The position numbers were made by a program, and so were the translations under genes. DNA of 64,000 nucleotides. Source: Hansfordia pulvinata. Lineage: Eukaryota > Ascomycota > Sordariomycetes > Xylariales. Location: NCBI GenBank assembly GCA_006538405.1, contig BJKQ01000011.1, forward strand, positions 431,001 to 495,000, given 5' to 3'. The first letter of the stretch is position 1. Each line of letters starts with the position of its first letter. This document shows positions 13,201 to 24,526 of this stretch, piece by piece. Below the pieces are notes generated by a model, which was not told the DNA's origin, made no database searches, and worked only from the letters and a program-made list of their open reading frames with translations.

Positions 13201-13681
13201 CTGGTCTGGCCTCTCCTCTCCCGGCGTGGGGAGGGAGGCGTGACGGGGCGCGGAGAGGCGTGGAGGGAGCCCCTTTGCCCTGCCCCGGCTCTCGCCGACT
13301 TTGGGTCTACCACACCACTTGGCAAAAGGGTCCCGGCGCCAGTACTAATGAGCTTATATGCCCTTGTCTCCCCCTCTCGCACTGTTGCTGCAACCTACGT
13401 ACAGCTGGCCTCGCGTGGTCCGGGGACTCACTTCTTTCATCTTCATTCGACACGCCCTTCTCTCGCGAATCGGGATAATACCACGGCAGCTTCCACTTCT
13501 CTTTTTTCTGTCCATATGAGCGGGGGTGGGTCTCTCTTTAGATCACTGAAAGCCCCTTTCCCTTCTTCCTCTCTGGCTTCTCCTCGTCCCGCCAGCCGGA
13601 CCTGAGGTACTGTTCTCGCAGGATTAGAAGAGATATATATATATATCCCCCTTTCAAAAATAACGACCAGAGAAACCAAAT
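10261..13681. other. Intergenic region, low complexity
   Basis: About 3.4 kb with no gene I can support. It holds long C tracts (13 C at 11167-11179, 15 C at 11496-11510), A-rich and GAA-rich stretches (11740-11815), a GGAC repeat near 12472-12488 and TACGAGTA octamers at 10863 and 12809. Open frames of up to 250 codons (for example 12853-13605, +) are compositionally biased, overlap frames on the other strand and show no domain. Confidence 0.55.
13629..13646 (+). promoter_or_regulatory. TATA-like element
   Basis: An AGATATATATATATAT run lies about 40 bases upstream of the ATG at 13682. It is the only clear TATA-like run upstream of this gene. If it is functional, the 5' leader would be very short, so it may instead be a simple AT repeat. 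Confidence 0.35.
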
Positions 13682-14629
13682 ATGCTCTTCTCACCGCCTG
13701 CGACGCTCCTCGCCGTGCTGCTGGCCGGCAGCTCGGCGGCCTCGGCCCGGATGGTCCGCCGGCAGGGCAGCTTCCCCACGGCCGTCAGCATGCCGGTCCC
13801 GGCGGCGGCGGCGGCAGCGCCGTCCAGCATGCCGGTCCCGCCGTCGGCCTCGAGCCAGGTCCCGCCGGCCATGCAGCCCAGCAACATGCCGGCCGTGATC
13901 CTTCCCGCGGGCGGGGGCAGCGGCGAGAGCCCGAGCGGCAGTGCTGGCGGTGCTGGCGCCGGAAACGGGAACGAGGAGGAAGAGGAGGAGACGGGCGGCT
14001 TCCCCGTGCCGACCATCAACACCGAGGCCCAGGCGCAGTGCTGGATCTGCATGGCCTACGGCTTCAGCGTCTTCGACTCGATGGGCGGCACCTTCCAGCA
14101 GACCACCATGGTGTGCCAGGGCGCCTCGCTGTGCATGCAGGGCGAGGTCGCGCAGTACACGGCCATGGCGCCGCCCATCGAGGGCAGCAGCAGCCAGGCT
14201 CAACCACCTCAAGAGCAAGAGCAGCAGCAGCAGCAGGACGGCGGCGGCGGCGCCGTCGTCGTCGCGAGGCGGCGCGCCTTGAACCTCGGGGGCAAGGCCG
14301 GCGGCCTGATCGCCAAGCACAGGAGCCGCGTCGGGTCCGCCGTGTCCTCCAGGAGCCAGAGCCTGCTGCACAAGGCCCTCGAGAAGGGCCTGTTCCTCGC
14401 CAAGGCCAAGTTCGAGCTCATGGTCGCCGCCTTCGCCGCCCGGATCCTCAAGTGGATCTCCGAGGTCGCCGGCAACTGCATCACCAAGACCTTCAAGAAG
14501 GAGTTCAAGCAGTGCTTCAAGAACCTGCCCGCCTTCCGCAACAAGAAGAAGAAGAACAACAGCAACGAGGACGAGGACGACGAGGGGAAGACGAGGGAGG
14601 AAAAGGCCGAGGAGAGGAAGAGCCACTGA
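13682..14629 (+). CDS. Secreted protein of unknown function with Kex2-type sites
   Basis: 315 residues, no intron seen. A signal peptide is clear: hydrophobic core LLAVLLAG at about residues 9-16, with likely cleavage after residue 20 or 22. A dibasic Kex2-type site (VRR, residues 25-27) follows at once, and a tribasic site (ARRR, 195-198) lies in the middle. Between them are an Ala/Pro/Met-rich segment with two SMPVP-type units, a Gly-rich stretch, an acidic run (98-103) and a four-cysteine segment (Cys120, 123, 145, 151). After the second site comes a Lys-rich, helix-prone region (about 200-290) with Cys266 and Cys278, then a charged tail. I do not recognise a family. The layout suggests a precursor cut into two or more secreted parts. 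An equally long open frame on the other strand is a GC-bias shadow. Confidence 0.7.
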   Translation: MLFSPPATLLAVLLAGSSAASARMVRRQGSFPTAVSMPVPAAAAAAPSSMPVPPSASSQVPPAMQPSNMPAVILPAGGGSGESPSGSAGGAGAGNGNEEEEEETGGFPVPTINTEAQAQCWICMAYGFSVFDSMGGTFQQTTMVCQGASLCMQGEVAQYTAMAPPIEGSSSQAQPPQEQEQQQQQDGGGGAVVVARRRALNLGGKAGGLIAKHRSRVGSAVSSRSQSLLHKALEKGLFLAKAKFELMVAAFAARILKWISEVAGNCITKTFKKEFKQCFKNLPAFRNKKKKNNSNEDEDDEGKTREEKAEERKSH

Positions 14630-16778
14630 GCGACAAAAAGCCCATTACGGTTTTGACAGTGCCGTTTCCCGGGGAATACCGAAAGGGAAATAATGCAAAT
14701 GCAAATAGAAAAACGAAAGGAGAAGCAAGAAGGAGAGCATGAAAAGGGCAAAAGAGGGCCTAACTTCTGGCAGCGTAACCGGCCAATGGTTACCTGGCTG
14801 TGTCTATATTACCAACCACAACCCTATATCACCTACACATTTAGAACCTCACACCAGGTAGAAGAGCCGGTTCGGGCGCGCGGAGACCCGTCGTTCGTCT
14901 CCCGCCGAAGAACCGGGGAATAGAAAGGCGATCACGGAAAAAAGAAGTCGACGCCAAATACTCGCAGAGCAGATTAGTAACAAATAACACAATGCTTACG
15001 ACAAGACTACAAATTGGCAGGAATATCCGTATCCATGGCTCCGTCACTCATCGGCTTGCAGATACGCGTATCCAACATGTCAGAAAGGTGCACACGCATA
15101 GCAAACCTGTACCTGTCTTGCCAGCAGAGCTAGGACACATACTCATCATATCATGCCAGCATGATTCTCCTTCTTGCCGCATGTCCAAATGCCATCGTAG
15201 AGACAATATACAAAACCAATGTCTGCACAACACTGAATCGAAACCGACTCTGAGCCCGGAGTAGTTAGACGAAGCCAAAATCAACGGACTCACACCCGGC
15301 GGTCAGATTTACCACAGCGTCGCAATCACCCGGGAATAGGTTCTGCTCCAAGCAGAGGTAGCCTGCTGGCCAAGGGGGCGGTCTCTTTCTCCCTTCTCAA
15401 TTGCGTCGCGCACAATCTGGTGCCAGGAAGCCTTCTTGAGGGGCAACAGTTGCATTCGGTGTCCCTCGAGGTCTTGACCACGACAGCACGCGGGTCTGAG
15501 CTCAGGACTGCCGCGGCTGAGCCTGGTACAACGAGGCAGGGCAAGTCGTTGACACACGCAACTGGCCTTGGAAGAACCGGCCGGGTTACGAAAGACACAC
15601 ACGGCAGGCGGCACGTGCTCTCCACTCCGAAGCTCCTTGCCAGCGCCGCTTTGGGCCCCCTTTGAGTCACTCTTCGCAAGATCTTGTCTTCTGGCGTTCT
15701 CAGACTTCGCTGGCATTGTCCCTGGTCTGTAATAGCAGTAGGGTATAGCCGTCTACGCCGTCGGCCGCCGAGAAGTCTTCCTGCGGGCGCGCTTGCACGC
15801 CAGTACTTCGACAGCGCGCACGGAACACGCATGTTGACTGGCCTTGCCGCCTCCCTCCCTACCGCGCCACTCCGAGCACCGCCGAGGTTGTAATATAAGG
15901 TAGAGCTGAACGAGTGCGCGGTGTGCCGAGTCAGGCTTGCTCCGGAGACTCCTCGCTGACTGAAGCGTGTGCGGAGCACTCAAGCACAACCAAACCCCGT
16001 GCGGACAACATTGGACTAACTCCGGCGCAGGGTCAGCGGGGGCTGGTGATCTATGCTGTCAGCTACAGAGAGCAGGCATATTGGATCCATAAGTGGTGAT
16101 TGATAGTCACTTACGATGAAGTCAGTATGGAAAACAACGAGACGCCCCAGGCAGCATTGACCCGACCAGTCCAATGGAGAGACATTGCTTGCCTGAGCCG
16201 CCGTGTATGAGCAGTCAGTCGATAACGTATTCTACAGACCAAGCTTACCTCCTTATCCATTGCACACCTTTCGCGATTTCTGCTCAGCTCATTCACGAGA
16301 GCTGTTAGCTTGACTAACATGCGCATGATGAAGCGGCGATTGGTTCTGCTGCAGCCATGTTCGCAACATATCATGAAGCAAGCCCTGCGGGCAAGTGCGG
16401 ACGCATGATGAAAGAAAGCCGCAAGAGCAGCCATGACTCTGTCGACACCAATTGCGAATCATTCACGCCCAGCCGAGTCGAAACGGCAAGAGGTCGGAAA
16501 TGATCGCGAACGGAGCTGCGCACTGTCGCATTGTGCAAAAGTCCCTCGAGAACCACACGCACCAATTCTGCCATCTTCTTGATCTTGTTGATTCAACTCG
16601 CCTGCCTGCCTGCTGCTATCTACACCAAGCTAGTGTTACAACAAAGGGAAAAGGGGGTTGTATATTTTTGCTTTCCCATCGTCCCCTGGTGGATGCCGAG
16701 GTCGAGAGATAAGTCGCGCTGCGAGCGGCCGCGAGTGACCAATAAAACAGAACGCGAACACGATACAGACGGCTGCAT
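14630..16778. other. Intergenic region
   Basis: About 2.1 kb between the secreted-protein gene (+) and the 3' end of the ATP synthase gene (-). It contains 3' untranslated sequence of both. A 135-codon minus-strand frame with a true ATG (15716-15309) is present, but I see no domain or splice support. Nothing else stands out. Confidence 0.45.
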
Positions 16779-17656
16779 CTATAGCACGGAAAGGTCGCCG
16801 AACTTCTCCTGGATTGGGGGAGCAGGGATTAGCACAAGAGACGTACAGAAGCGCGACGAGTGGCACGTCAGCATCGGGACTTACCTTGTAGCCGGGGACG
16901 GACCAGCGGCCCTTGGAGACGAGCTTGGAGGTCTTCTCGTCGATGGAGGGCTCGGCAGCGGCGACTTCGTCGACGGTGAGCTCATCGAAGGGGCGAGCGG
17001 ACTCGATGTTCTTCAGGGTAGCGGCAAGGTCCTTCAGCTCGAGGTCGACCTTGTTCTTGGTAGCCTCGGCGTTCTTGACGGCCTCAACCTCGAAGGCGTC
17101 GATGGCCTTGATCTGGCGGGCGACATCGTAGGTGGCGGGCTTGAAGTCCTTGAAGCGGCGCTCAATCTCGTCGATAACGGCCTGGTTCTTGAGGGTGGAG
17201 CGGTACTGGGCGAAGTCGACGGTGGAGGACTGCTCAGACAGCAGCTGGAGGCGGCGGCGGGCGTTCTCGTTGCGCTGCTTGAAAGCCTGCAGGGAGGCAG
17301 CGGTCTGGCCGCGCAGGCCGAGGGAGGAGGACACCTTGGCCCAGTCGAGCTTGAGCGCTGCGCTTTTCTGTTGTCGGGGAAATCGGAAGACGGTTAGCCC
17401 ACGGTCGTGATCGGCGGCGACCCTGCCGTGCACATCAGGGAGGAATTGGGACACGGCACTGTTCGACAAGAGCGATCGGGGCGCGGGGTTGGTCGTCGGG
17501 TCGGACGCGCTTCGCATCGTGGGCGGTGTCGGGGTCGGTTCAATTGACGCATGAATTCCGGAGCCATTGGAGGCAGCTGGAGGACCGAGAGCGGAAAAAT
17601 GACGCGGCGACAGAACGGGGACCGGCAATGGGAGAGGGACGACTTACGGTGGCCAT
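16779..17656 (-). CDS. atp7: Mitochondrial ATP synthase subunit d
   Basis: Peripheral-stalk subunit of F1Fo ATP synthase at the inner mitochondrial membrane. Exons are 17656-17648 (only ATG GCC ACC), 17367-16885 and 16808-16779, joined in phase 0 to give 173 residues, the usual fungal length. The second exon opens [20 protein letters not shown] and contains [20 protein letters not shown]. The last 9 residues (EKFGDLSVL) sit in the small third exon behind a clean CAG acceptor. The first intron (17647-17368) separates a three-codon exon from the rest, so single-exon gene callers would miss the true start. No N-terminal presequence is visible, as is normal for this subunit. Confidence 0.95.
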
Positions 17657-18693
17657 GATGGTAATGGAGCGGGTTGCTGAGGAGTGACTGGGGAGAGGGG
17701 CGGGTGTGGTTGAGGGAAGAGAATTGGAGTGGAGATGGGCGACGACGAGACGACGACAACCTTGATCGAGGTGGCTGCTGCAGCTGGGCGGTCCTGGTGC
17801 AGGTGAAGCAACGATTTCAGTTGCACCAGCCAGCCCAGCCAGTGCCACTGGCCCCTTTGCCCGTCCCAGGTACCGAACGGAAGAAGTCGGCCTTGGGCGT
17901 CCGGGTCCGCTTATTTCCTCTTCTGGCGTACTGTTTTCTCTGCTCGGATAATCCCACGGGCTCCCCTCCAAGCATGATGGACCTTTGATAAATCCACCGA
18001 GCTAGCATCGAATCACGTGAGATATTTGTCTAATCTGCCCAAGGAGTAGAGCCTCAAATCCATCTACCTTTGGTAACAACTACTACCAACATCAGGCGAA
18101 TTGCGCCCTTGCTCTCAAATATCCTGATTAGCCCGATTCTGTTAGTAGCTTGCTATGAGTCTTTACTCTATAAGTCTTTACTCTATAAGGACGGGATTTA
18201 CTTGACGAAAACCCCAACAGAGCAAGACGTTGCCAGGCCGAAAATGGCTTTACCTTCATCAATCCCGTCAGTACTGGAAACCACCCTGCGAACGCATCTG
18301 TATGTTGACCCGTCCGAAGACACTGCTACGAATCTACTTCCAGCAGTAAGAAGGCATGTATCAACGCGGTGGCGTCGACCTCTCCCTGTGTGTTGTGCTT
18401 TCGATCGCTTCGAGGCCGTTTCCTGGCCGCATCCAAAGCCCAGCTATCGGCCGGTGGTCCTGATACCCACGAAAGTCACTCGAATGTGGATTGTAGCCAG
18501 CAACGCTGGAACATGCTCATGCCTGTCATTATGCAGATTTGAAATTTTTGGTCGTGTCGCTTTTTCCCCTCTACCGGGCTGTTGCTATACACCTAGCTGG
18601 ATCGCCCCTATATCTCCCAGAAAGCCTCAGGGAGCAGGGCGCAATACCATGCCCAGTGCCACGTTGACGATATGGGAAAGGCCCTCCTCAGTG
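17657..18693. other. Intergenic region
   Basis: Promoter side of the ATP synthase d gene and 3' side of NAC alpha, both on the minus strand. A perfect tandem duplication of a 15-base unit (TCTTTACTCTATAAG) lies at 18160-18189. Base composition is more AT-rich than in neighbouring genes. No coding signal is seen. Confidence 0.5.
18160..18189. repeat. Tandem 15-base duplication
   Basis: Two adjacent identical copies of TCTTTACTCTATAAG in the region between ATP synthase d and NAC alpha. Confidence 0.8.
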
Positions 18694-19400
18694 TTAGACG
18701 CTGAGTGCCATGATGGAGTTGACTATGTCGTTATCGTTCTCCTTGAGGGCCTTGACAGCCTTCGCGCGGGACACGGAAGCCTGGGTCATGACGAGCTCAA
18801 TGTCCTTGTCCTCGAGGCCTTCGGCGTCAACCTCCTCATCGTCATCCTCTTCCTCCTTCTTGGCGTCGCCGCTGCCCTCGACGGCCTTGGCGTCCTCGCC
18901 GTGGCTGTGGTCGTGACCGGCGTGGTCGTGCTCGCCACCACCCTGGGCCAGCTGCTGGGCAGCGGCCTGCTGGGCGGCAGAGTTCAGGTCCTCAATCTTG
19001 GCCTCACCAAAGACGCTGTGACATAGCCATGTCAGTCCAATCTGTTGCAGGAGGGGAGGGGGATTGTCCGGCGGGGAAGCTCGACACAGCAAAGTCCGAC
19101 TCACATGTAAGTGTTGCTGTTAGGAGACTTGAAGACCTCGGGGCTGTTGATGACGAAGAGGATGTTCTTGGGGCGGCGGAGGGTGACGCGGGTGATGCCG
19201 GGAACACGCTGAAGGTGCAGCTTCTCTATGGCCTTGCGGGCCTTCTTCTCGTTGCGGTTGTGGATGATGGCAGTCGAGCCGGAGGGGCCGCTCTCGTCGC
19301 CAGCCTCGATCTCGGAGTCGGAGCTGTCATCTTCCTGCTCCTCGACCTGGGTCTTCTTGGTCTCGTCGTCGGGGAGCTCCTCAACTCTGGGGTTCGACAT
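18694..19400 (-). CDS. egd2: Nascent polypeptide-associated complex subunit alpha
   Basis: Ribosome-associated chaperone subunit that pairs with NAC beta and contacts emerging peptides. Exon 1 is 19400-19105, the intron 19104-19016 and exon 2 19015-18694, giving 205 residues. An acidic N-terminus is followed by the NAC domain ([19 protein letters not shown], then the splice-spanning [14 protein letters not shown]). A His/Asp-rich insert ([14 protein letters not shown]) and an acidic linker follow. The C-terminal UBA domain carries [20 protein letters not shown] and ends MALSV. The intron interrupts an Ile codon (AT|C), which restores the conserved YIVFG motif. Reading through the donor instead gives a false Met. 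Confidence 0.97.
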
Positions 19401-21305
19401 GGTGGCGGTAATGGGTGGTTGTGAAGAAGCTGGTGGGCGGGGTTTGCAACGGTCAGTAATGCTGCAAAATGAGCTGGCCAGAGGTCAGGCAAGGGACAAA
19501 GGCGAAGCGGCACAGGTACACACAGATACACACGAGACTTGAAGCAAGGAGACCCGGTTGTCAGCAGCAGCGGATGCGAGGGTAGTGGTGATGGTGGGAA
19601 GGGTACAGTCTGTGAGGGCGTACGAATGAGTCCCGTCACTGCACTGCGACGGCTGCTGGACCCCCCTGGACCGCCCCGCGCCTGCACTGGGCAAAGCTCG
19701 GTAGGTAGGCGGGATTCAGCGCCCAAGCCGCCTGTAGACAGCGGCCAGGGCACCTGCAGCGGCCCAGAGAGAGCGCTCAAGACTGCTTGGCCGCCATGGA
19801 GGGGCTGCCCGCCAAACTGCCTGCGGGCAGCGGGCGGCGTGCAGCGGGCCTCTTCCACCACGAAACGATGAATTTGTGGGCTATGTACTACCGAGAGCGC
19901 ACACAAATCACGTCCGACTTCTTGTCGATGCTCACCCGGCAGCCACCAAGCGTGGCCGCTGCACCGTCACTTGACGGCGCAGCTCGGAAAACAGCAGTTT
20001 TCGAAAATTGCAGGATTTCAATTCATTATACTCACATGGAGGGGATGTATGAGGTGCGACTCGGGTAGGCGACACGGCGGTGATGGTTGAGCAACTGTGT
20101 AATTCCCGCCCACCCAGGAATTTTTTGAGCAGATGCAAAAAATATTCGCCCGCGACGGAACACGCCCACGTGCGGGTGTTGTATTGGAGGGGTACCGGGT
20201 CGCTCAGCCCATGCCCCGCCTAGCTCCAGGTACCTCACAGTTGCCCGCGCCCCGGGAAAGCGACCTGCCGTAGGTACTCTAGCAAACGGGCCTAGGGCTT
20301 CGCTGTTCGGCCAGCCATGCACAGACTACTACAGAATAGGATATTTGTACAGTCCCTTTATCGTCATCTTCAACTTGGACAAGCAGGCCCTGATCCGGGT
20401 ATTCAAGGTATGGAAGTGCTATTTGAGACGTCTGCCTCGCTAGGTCACCTCCAATGAGGTCATACAGGCCTTTGGCATTCATGATGGTGTTTTCGTAAAT
20501 GCCGCGACGGTCGAGGCGACGCAGTTCCTTGGATACGGGACGTTTACTCGGAGCAAAGCTGCAGGGCCAATTGGCGCGCCTAGCAATCATCATGCCGCAT
20601 AGCTGCCTCATGTAGTGGTTTGGCTGCGAGTCGTTGTCACTCACCCTGAGCCCGCAAGCGGAAGACGCGGGTCTACCATGAGGTATACTTCGTTCCAGGG
20701 AAACAGCGCGCATTCTCTCGCTTATAGGAGTCTGAACCATTTGTTGGCTATACCAATCGAGCCGGCAGTCAGAGCAGATCGATCCAGGCTTTGAGCAACT
20801 CGGATCAGGCATTTGAGCGAACTGTCACGCAACTGGCAGTGTGTCACAAGAGTAGAATGGGATATCTTTCGAGTCGTAAAGCTCATCAACTGGTTGTGAA
20901 TGTCCATATCATTGACGCCGGTCACCTCTTTAAAAGACCCGAACCTGGGTGATGTGAGTTTGTGACATACATGCCTGCCCTAAAGACGGAACAGCAAACG
21001 AGATCCCGTCCAGCAACCCCCGAGTCCATGCCGATGTGTAGTTGCTCATGCAGTCTGGGATTTCCTGATAAGTACCGCCCCTTTTATTTTTATCTTGCGT
21101 TCCTCATCAGGTTCGTCCTCGAAACCTCTCCTCTTCGTCCTGCTTTTCCTTTCCGAAATTTCCTTCATCCGTAGGAGTTGGCAGGCCACTGCTGGTGTTG
21201 CGCATGATGCCCTGTTCGGCGATCGACGAGACCGGCTTTCGGGCGATAGGCGCTTGCCGCGGGCCGGCAGTCCTGGGTTGTGTAGGATCAAACGGAGCCC
21301 CAGAC
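19401..21305. other. Intergenic region
   Basis: About 1.9 kb between NAC alpha and ribosomal protein eL14, same strand. The part next to 19400 should carry the NAC promoter. A minus-strand frame of 177 codons (20812-20279) has no recognisable domain and I leave it uncalled. GTACCTA-type motifs occur at about 20190-20280. Confidence 0.45.
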
Positions 21306-21915
21306 TTACGCCGACGCCTTGACCTTGGCCAGAGCCTTGCGCTCCTCGAAGCGGCGCTGCTTCTTGAGGCGCATGACCTTGAAGCGGTCGAAGTCGGTCA
21401 GGGCCTGTCGTCTCGCGGTCTGCTCTTGTCTCTTGGCCCAGTTGGTCTCCTTCCACTTGGCATCGATGCCAGCCTTCTCCCACGCGCTCTTCAGGGTGCC
21501 GTTGCGCACACCACGGGGCAGCTTCTCGATCTTCAGGGGGGCAAGCAGAACCTCGGACAGGTTGATAGCCTGGCGGGGGACGGCGAGCTTGGCGTCGGCG
21601 GCGGGACCGTCGATCAGGGCCTGTTGATCTGAGGTCAGTATGGAATCATCATGCGAACGGACCATCCGTCCGTCCTGTCTTCGTCCCGTTGTCTGCGCGG
21701 CCTTCTGCCAATGCTATCCATGCGTTTCCTCCTCTTGCGCGACTTTGGGCGACCGGACCGGATATGGGGTTGTGGGTTGAACGTACGCGCTTGTGGTCGA
21801 TGATCTCGACAATGGCGGCCAGTCTGCCGGCGTAGGGGCTGTTGCCCTGGACGAGGACGATACGGCCGACCTCGACCAGGCGCCAGTTCGGTGACTCAAT
21901 AGCAATGTCGCCCAT
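21306..21915 (-). CDS. rpl14: 60S ribosomal protein eL14
   Basis: Large-subunit ribosomal protein. Coding exon 1 is 21915-21787, the intron 21786-21621 (donor GTACGT, acceptor CAACAG) and exon 2 21620-21306, giving 147 residues in phase 0. Conserved stretches are [27 protein letters not shown] (split from ALIDGP by the intron) and [20 protein letters not shown], with a basic C-terminus ending KVKASA. Length and intron position fit fungal eL14. The ATG at 21915 is chosen because the upstream in-frame ATG (21966) lies inside a leader intron. Confidence 0.97.
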
Positions 21916-21933
21916 CTTGACAAAGTGCTGCTG

Positions 21934-22081
21934 CTGCGTCGCGGGAGTATCGTTAGACCAATTCAAGGCAGCGGAGATGGGTGCGCCGGCGAGGTGGAGA
22001 GAGCCGAGAATGAACGTAAGGTCGGAGCGCTGGTCGAGGGGTGCCGAAGATGCAGATGCGGAAGGGAGAGGTCTGACTTAC
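21934..22081 (-). other. 5'-leader intron of the eL14 gene
   Basis: A consensus donor GTAAGT starts at 22081. A TCTAAC branch point lies near 21950 and a CAG acceptor ends at about 21934, 18 bases before the start codon. An intron in the 5' leader is common in fungal ribosomal protein genes. Confidence 0.6.
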
Positions 22082-23268
22082 TGGAGGTGATACCGGGGTT
22101 AGTAGTCGACGTGTGGTTTGGTGATGCTCTCGATCAGTCAACTCGGACGTGCCTCGAATTTCCCTGAGCGATCTTGGGGAGGGCTGGCTCGGCTCGGCTG
22201 CGGGAATGAAATGTGTGCGGCGCCCGGCCATGCAAAACTCCCTTGCCCTAACCTGCAGAAAATTATTTCGGCTGTGCACACCGACCCGGACTCATGCGCT
22301 AATCCGTTTTCACCCTGGTGTGGCTTGTCCACCGCAGTGAAAGCGCGATACGTACCCCAGCCACATGAACTGGCGGGTCTTCGCTTTTGATTGGCCGCGT
22401 TCGCGGTGGCCATAGCTCCTTGCTCCTGTGCTGGCTTTTCGCGTGTCCTTCGTGTCGCAAGCACTATTTCTTCTCGGCCTTCCCGTCCGTCTCATCGATC
22501 AATCTTCACCCTCGGCCCTCGGGCACGCCTGCTCCAAACCCAATGTCATTCCGCATCATCTTGTCAGAAGCGCCATGCCTATTATTCCTCTGACGCTCAT
22601 GGTAAGTCACTTCTCAGTTCATCGCGGTCCACAGCCGCTGCCGTCGTTATGATGAGTAAAATTTGCGATTGATTCTGTTCCGATGGCACTCTCGCCGGAG
22701 TCGCTATATCGGGCAGAAATGTGATAGTTAATTCTTACATATTCTGACTCGACCTTGTTATTTTCAAAATATCAAAGCCATCAGTTCTGGCACTCTTGCT
22801 AACTTTCCTCAAGACGTAGGTTTTGCTCCTGAAATTTGGCGGCCCTCGAGGTCGACGCACATCGCCAAGCCGACCTCCTGCGTCGGCGTCAACCGAGCTG
22901 TCGTGTGGAAGGCTCGCTCTTGCGATCTCGGCAGTTCATCGCCCCTTGCATGATCGGATTTTGCCCTTTCCCGTAAACTCCCACTTGGATTTGACCCGAG
23001 ACTTGAGTGACTGTTCGTAGAAGGCCACATGGCAGCAACCCAAGTCCTGCCGTGTTCAAGCCTCGGACTCTGCAAGAGTAAATTCACGATTGACGTTATG
23101 CTTCCGTCTGTCTATCCTGTCTTCCGTGCGGGTGATTTCGTACGCGTCTGGATCATGTCGCCTGAGTGGCCTCATTCCCGATGATCCAAGGTTCATCTTG
23201 GGATGGCTCGCGCTATCGTCTGGATTTAATCTGTCTAGATATATGTGGTATAAGGGCTGGGTGATGGC
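22082..23268. other. Intergenic region with a possible decayed exon
   Basis: About 1.2 kb between eL14 and the metallo-hydrolase. A plus-strand frame at 22391-22599 reads like a mitochondrial presequence (Arg/Ser-rich, ending RHAYYSSDAH) and abuts a consensus GTAAGT donor. It has no ATG and a stop codon sits immediately upstream at 22388. I do not call a gene. The rest is non-coding and AT-richer. Confidence 0.4.
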
Positions 23269-24526
23269 TCAAGACCCCTTCCCCTCGCCAAGCCGCACGT
23301 GCTTCAGGTCGTCGCAGAACCGCCACCGCGTAGACTCGGCCACCCCCTCGGCACGCCAGTCATTGATGCGGTCCGGGAACATTCGTATCTGGCCCCTCAG
23401 GGAGCTGTCGTGCGCGATGAGGACCAGGACCTCGTCCGAGGCGTCCAGCTCCTGGATCTTGGAGACGGTGTCGCGTGACGCGGGCTGGTCGGGGAACAAG
23501 GGCGTCCGCGCCACGGTGAAGAAGGGCTCCCCGGGCGCCTGCCACCGCCCCAGCTTCTCGAGCAGCTCGCCTGGGCAACCTCCGCAGGCGGGCAGCGCGG
23601 GGCCCGCTTCCGCTGGCGAGGATCGCTCAGCGGGTGTCTTGCCTTCTTCCCCTGCCGGGCAGCCGGGCCTCGTGGGCAGAGGCAGGTACTGGCTCGGGCG
23701 CAGGACGCCCGGGTGGTGGCAGGCGTCGGCGCCCATGAAGACGTACGACGGCGGGTCGGCGGTGGTGCGCGCGAGGGCGCAGATGTGGCCGAGGGCGTGG
23801 CCGGGAGCGTCGAGCAGGTAGAAGGAGCCGTCGCCAAAGTAGTCGCAGGCGTCGAAGCGGCCGATCTTCAGGCTGCGGTCGCCGTGGAACGCGACCTCCT
23901 CGACCGTGCGCCCGGCGGCGTCCGACTCGAGGACGCCGCTGTCCGGGTCGGCGGGCCACCCCGGCCACGAGGCCGCCTTGACCCCCGGGCCGACGACGAG
24001 GCGGGTGGAGGGGGGGAAGCGGGAGGGGTCGCCGATGTGGTCGAAGTGGTTGTGGGACCAGACGACGGCGTCAATGTCGGCGCTGCGGACGCCCAGGCCG
24101 CTGACGTCGGCGTCGAGGACGGCGGCGACGTCGGTGCCGGGGGTGACGGTGGTCGTGGCCCGGATCAGCTTGACGATGCGCGGGGTAGTTCTCCCAGTCC
24201 GGCCGCGTGCCGAGATCGAAGAGGATATGGCGGCCCGAGGAGCGGTGCGTCACAAGGAAGCAGTAGATGGGGCCAGTCAGGCCGTCGAAGCCCGGCAGCT
24301 CCGGCTCCCAGAACAGGCCAGAGCGGAGGTACACATCAGTGTGTCTAAGAATGGGGGATCAGCAGCTGGCTCTGCGCAGAGGAAGAAAAGCAGCCCATCA
24401 TTGTAACGCTGAGGGGCGAAGAGGGCTGGTAGTGGTCTGTCTCACTAACGTGTCGATCACCCTGACATCCACGGTCGACGACGACGCCGGGATTTGCAGG
24501 TTGGGGGCCGCTGCTGGGGTCGTCAT
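23269..24526 (-). CDS. Metallo-beta-lactamase-fold hydrolase (lactonase-like), frame interrupted
   Basis: Zinc hydrolase of the family that includes N-acyl homoserine lactonases and fungal relatives. Exon 1 is 24526-24450, the intron 24449-24345 and exon 2 24344-23269, about 383 residues. Visible features are the zinc motif SHNHFDHIGD, then GDGSFYLLDAPGHALGHICA and MGADACHHPG, with an upstream LFDLGTRPDWENYP. Just after that last motif (24180-24185, TACCCCGCGC on the minus strand) the frame must shift. One extra base, or two missing ones next to the C4 run, would explain it. Read literally, the frame from exon 1 stops near 24071 and the rest is a separate open frame. The substrate cannot be told from sequence. 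No signal peptide is seen. Confidence 0.82.

Noticed and set aside
13691..14626. 311-codon open frame on the minus strand opposite the secreted-protein gene
   Set aside because: It mirrors the GC-biased third positions of the plus-strand gene, has Leu/Arg/Gly runs, no domain and no signal peptide. The plus-strand frame has a convincing secretion signal.
15309..15716. 135-codon minus-strand frame with a true ATG
   Set aside because: Unbiased composition, no domain, no splice context, no Kozak-like support. Not enough to call a gene.
20279..20812. 177-codon minus-strand frame, with some protein-like sequence near its C-terminus
   Set aside because: No recognisable family and no supporting splice or codon evidence. 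Could be a decayed gene.
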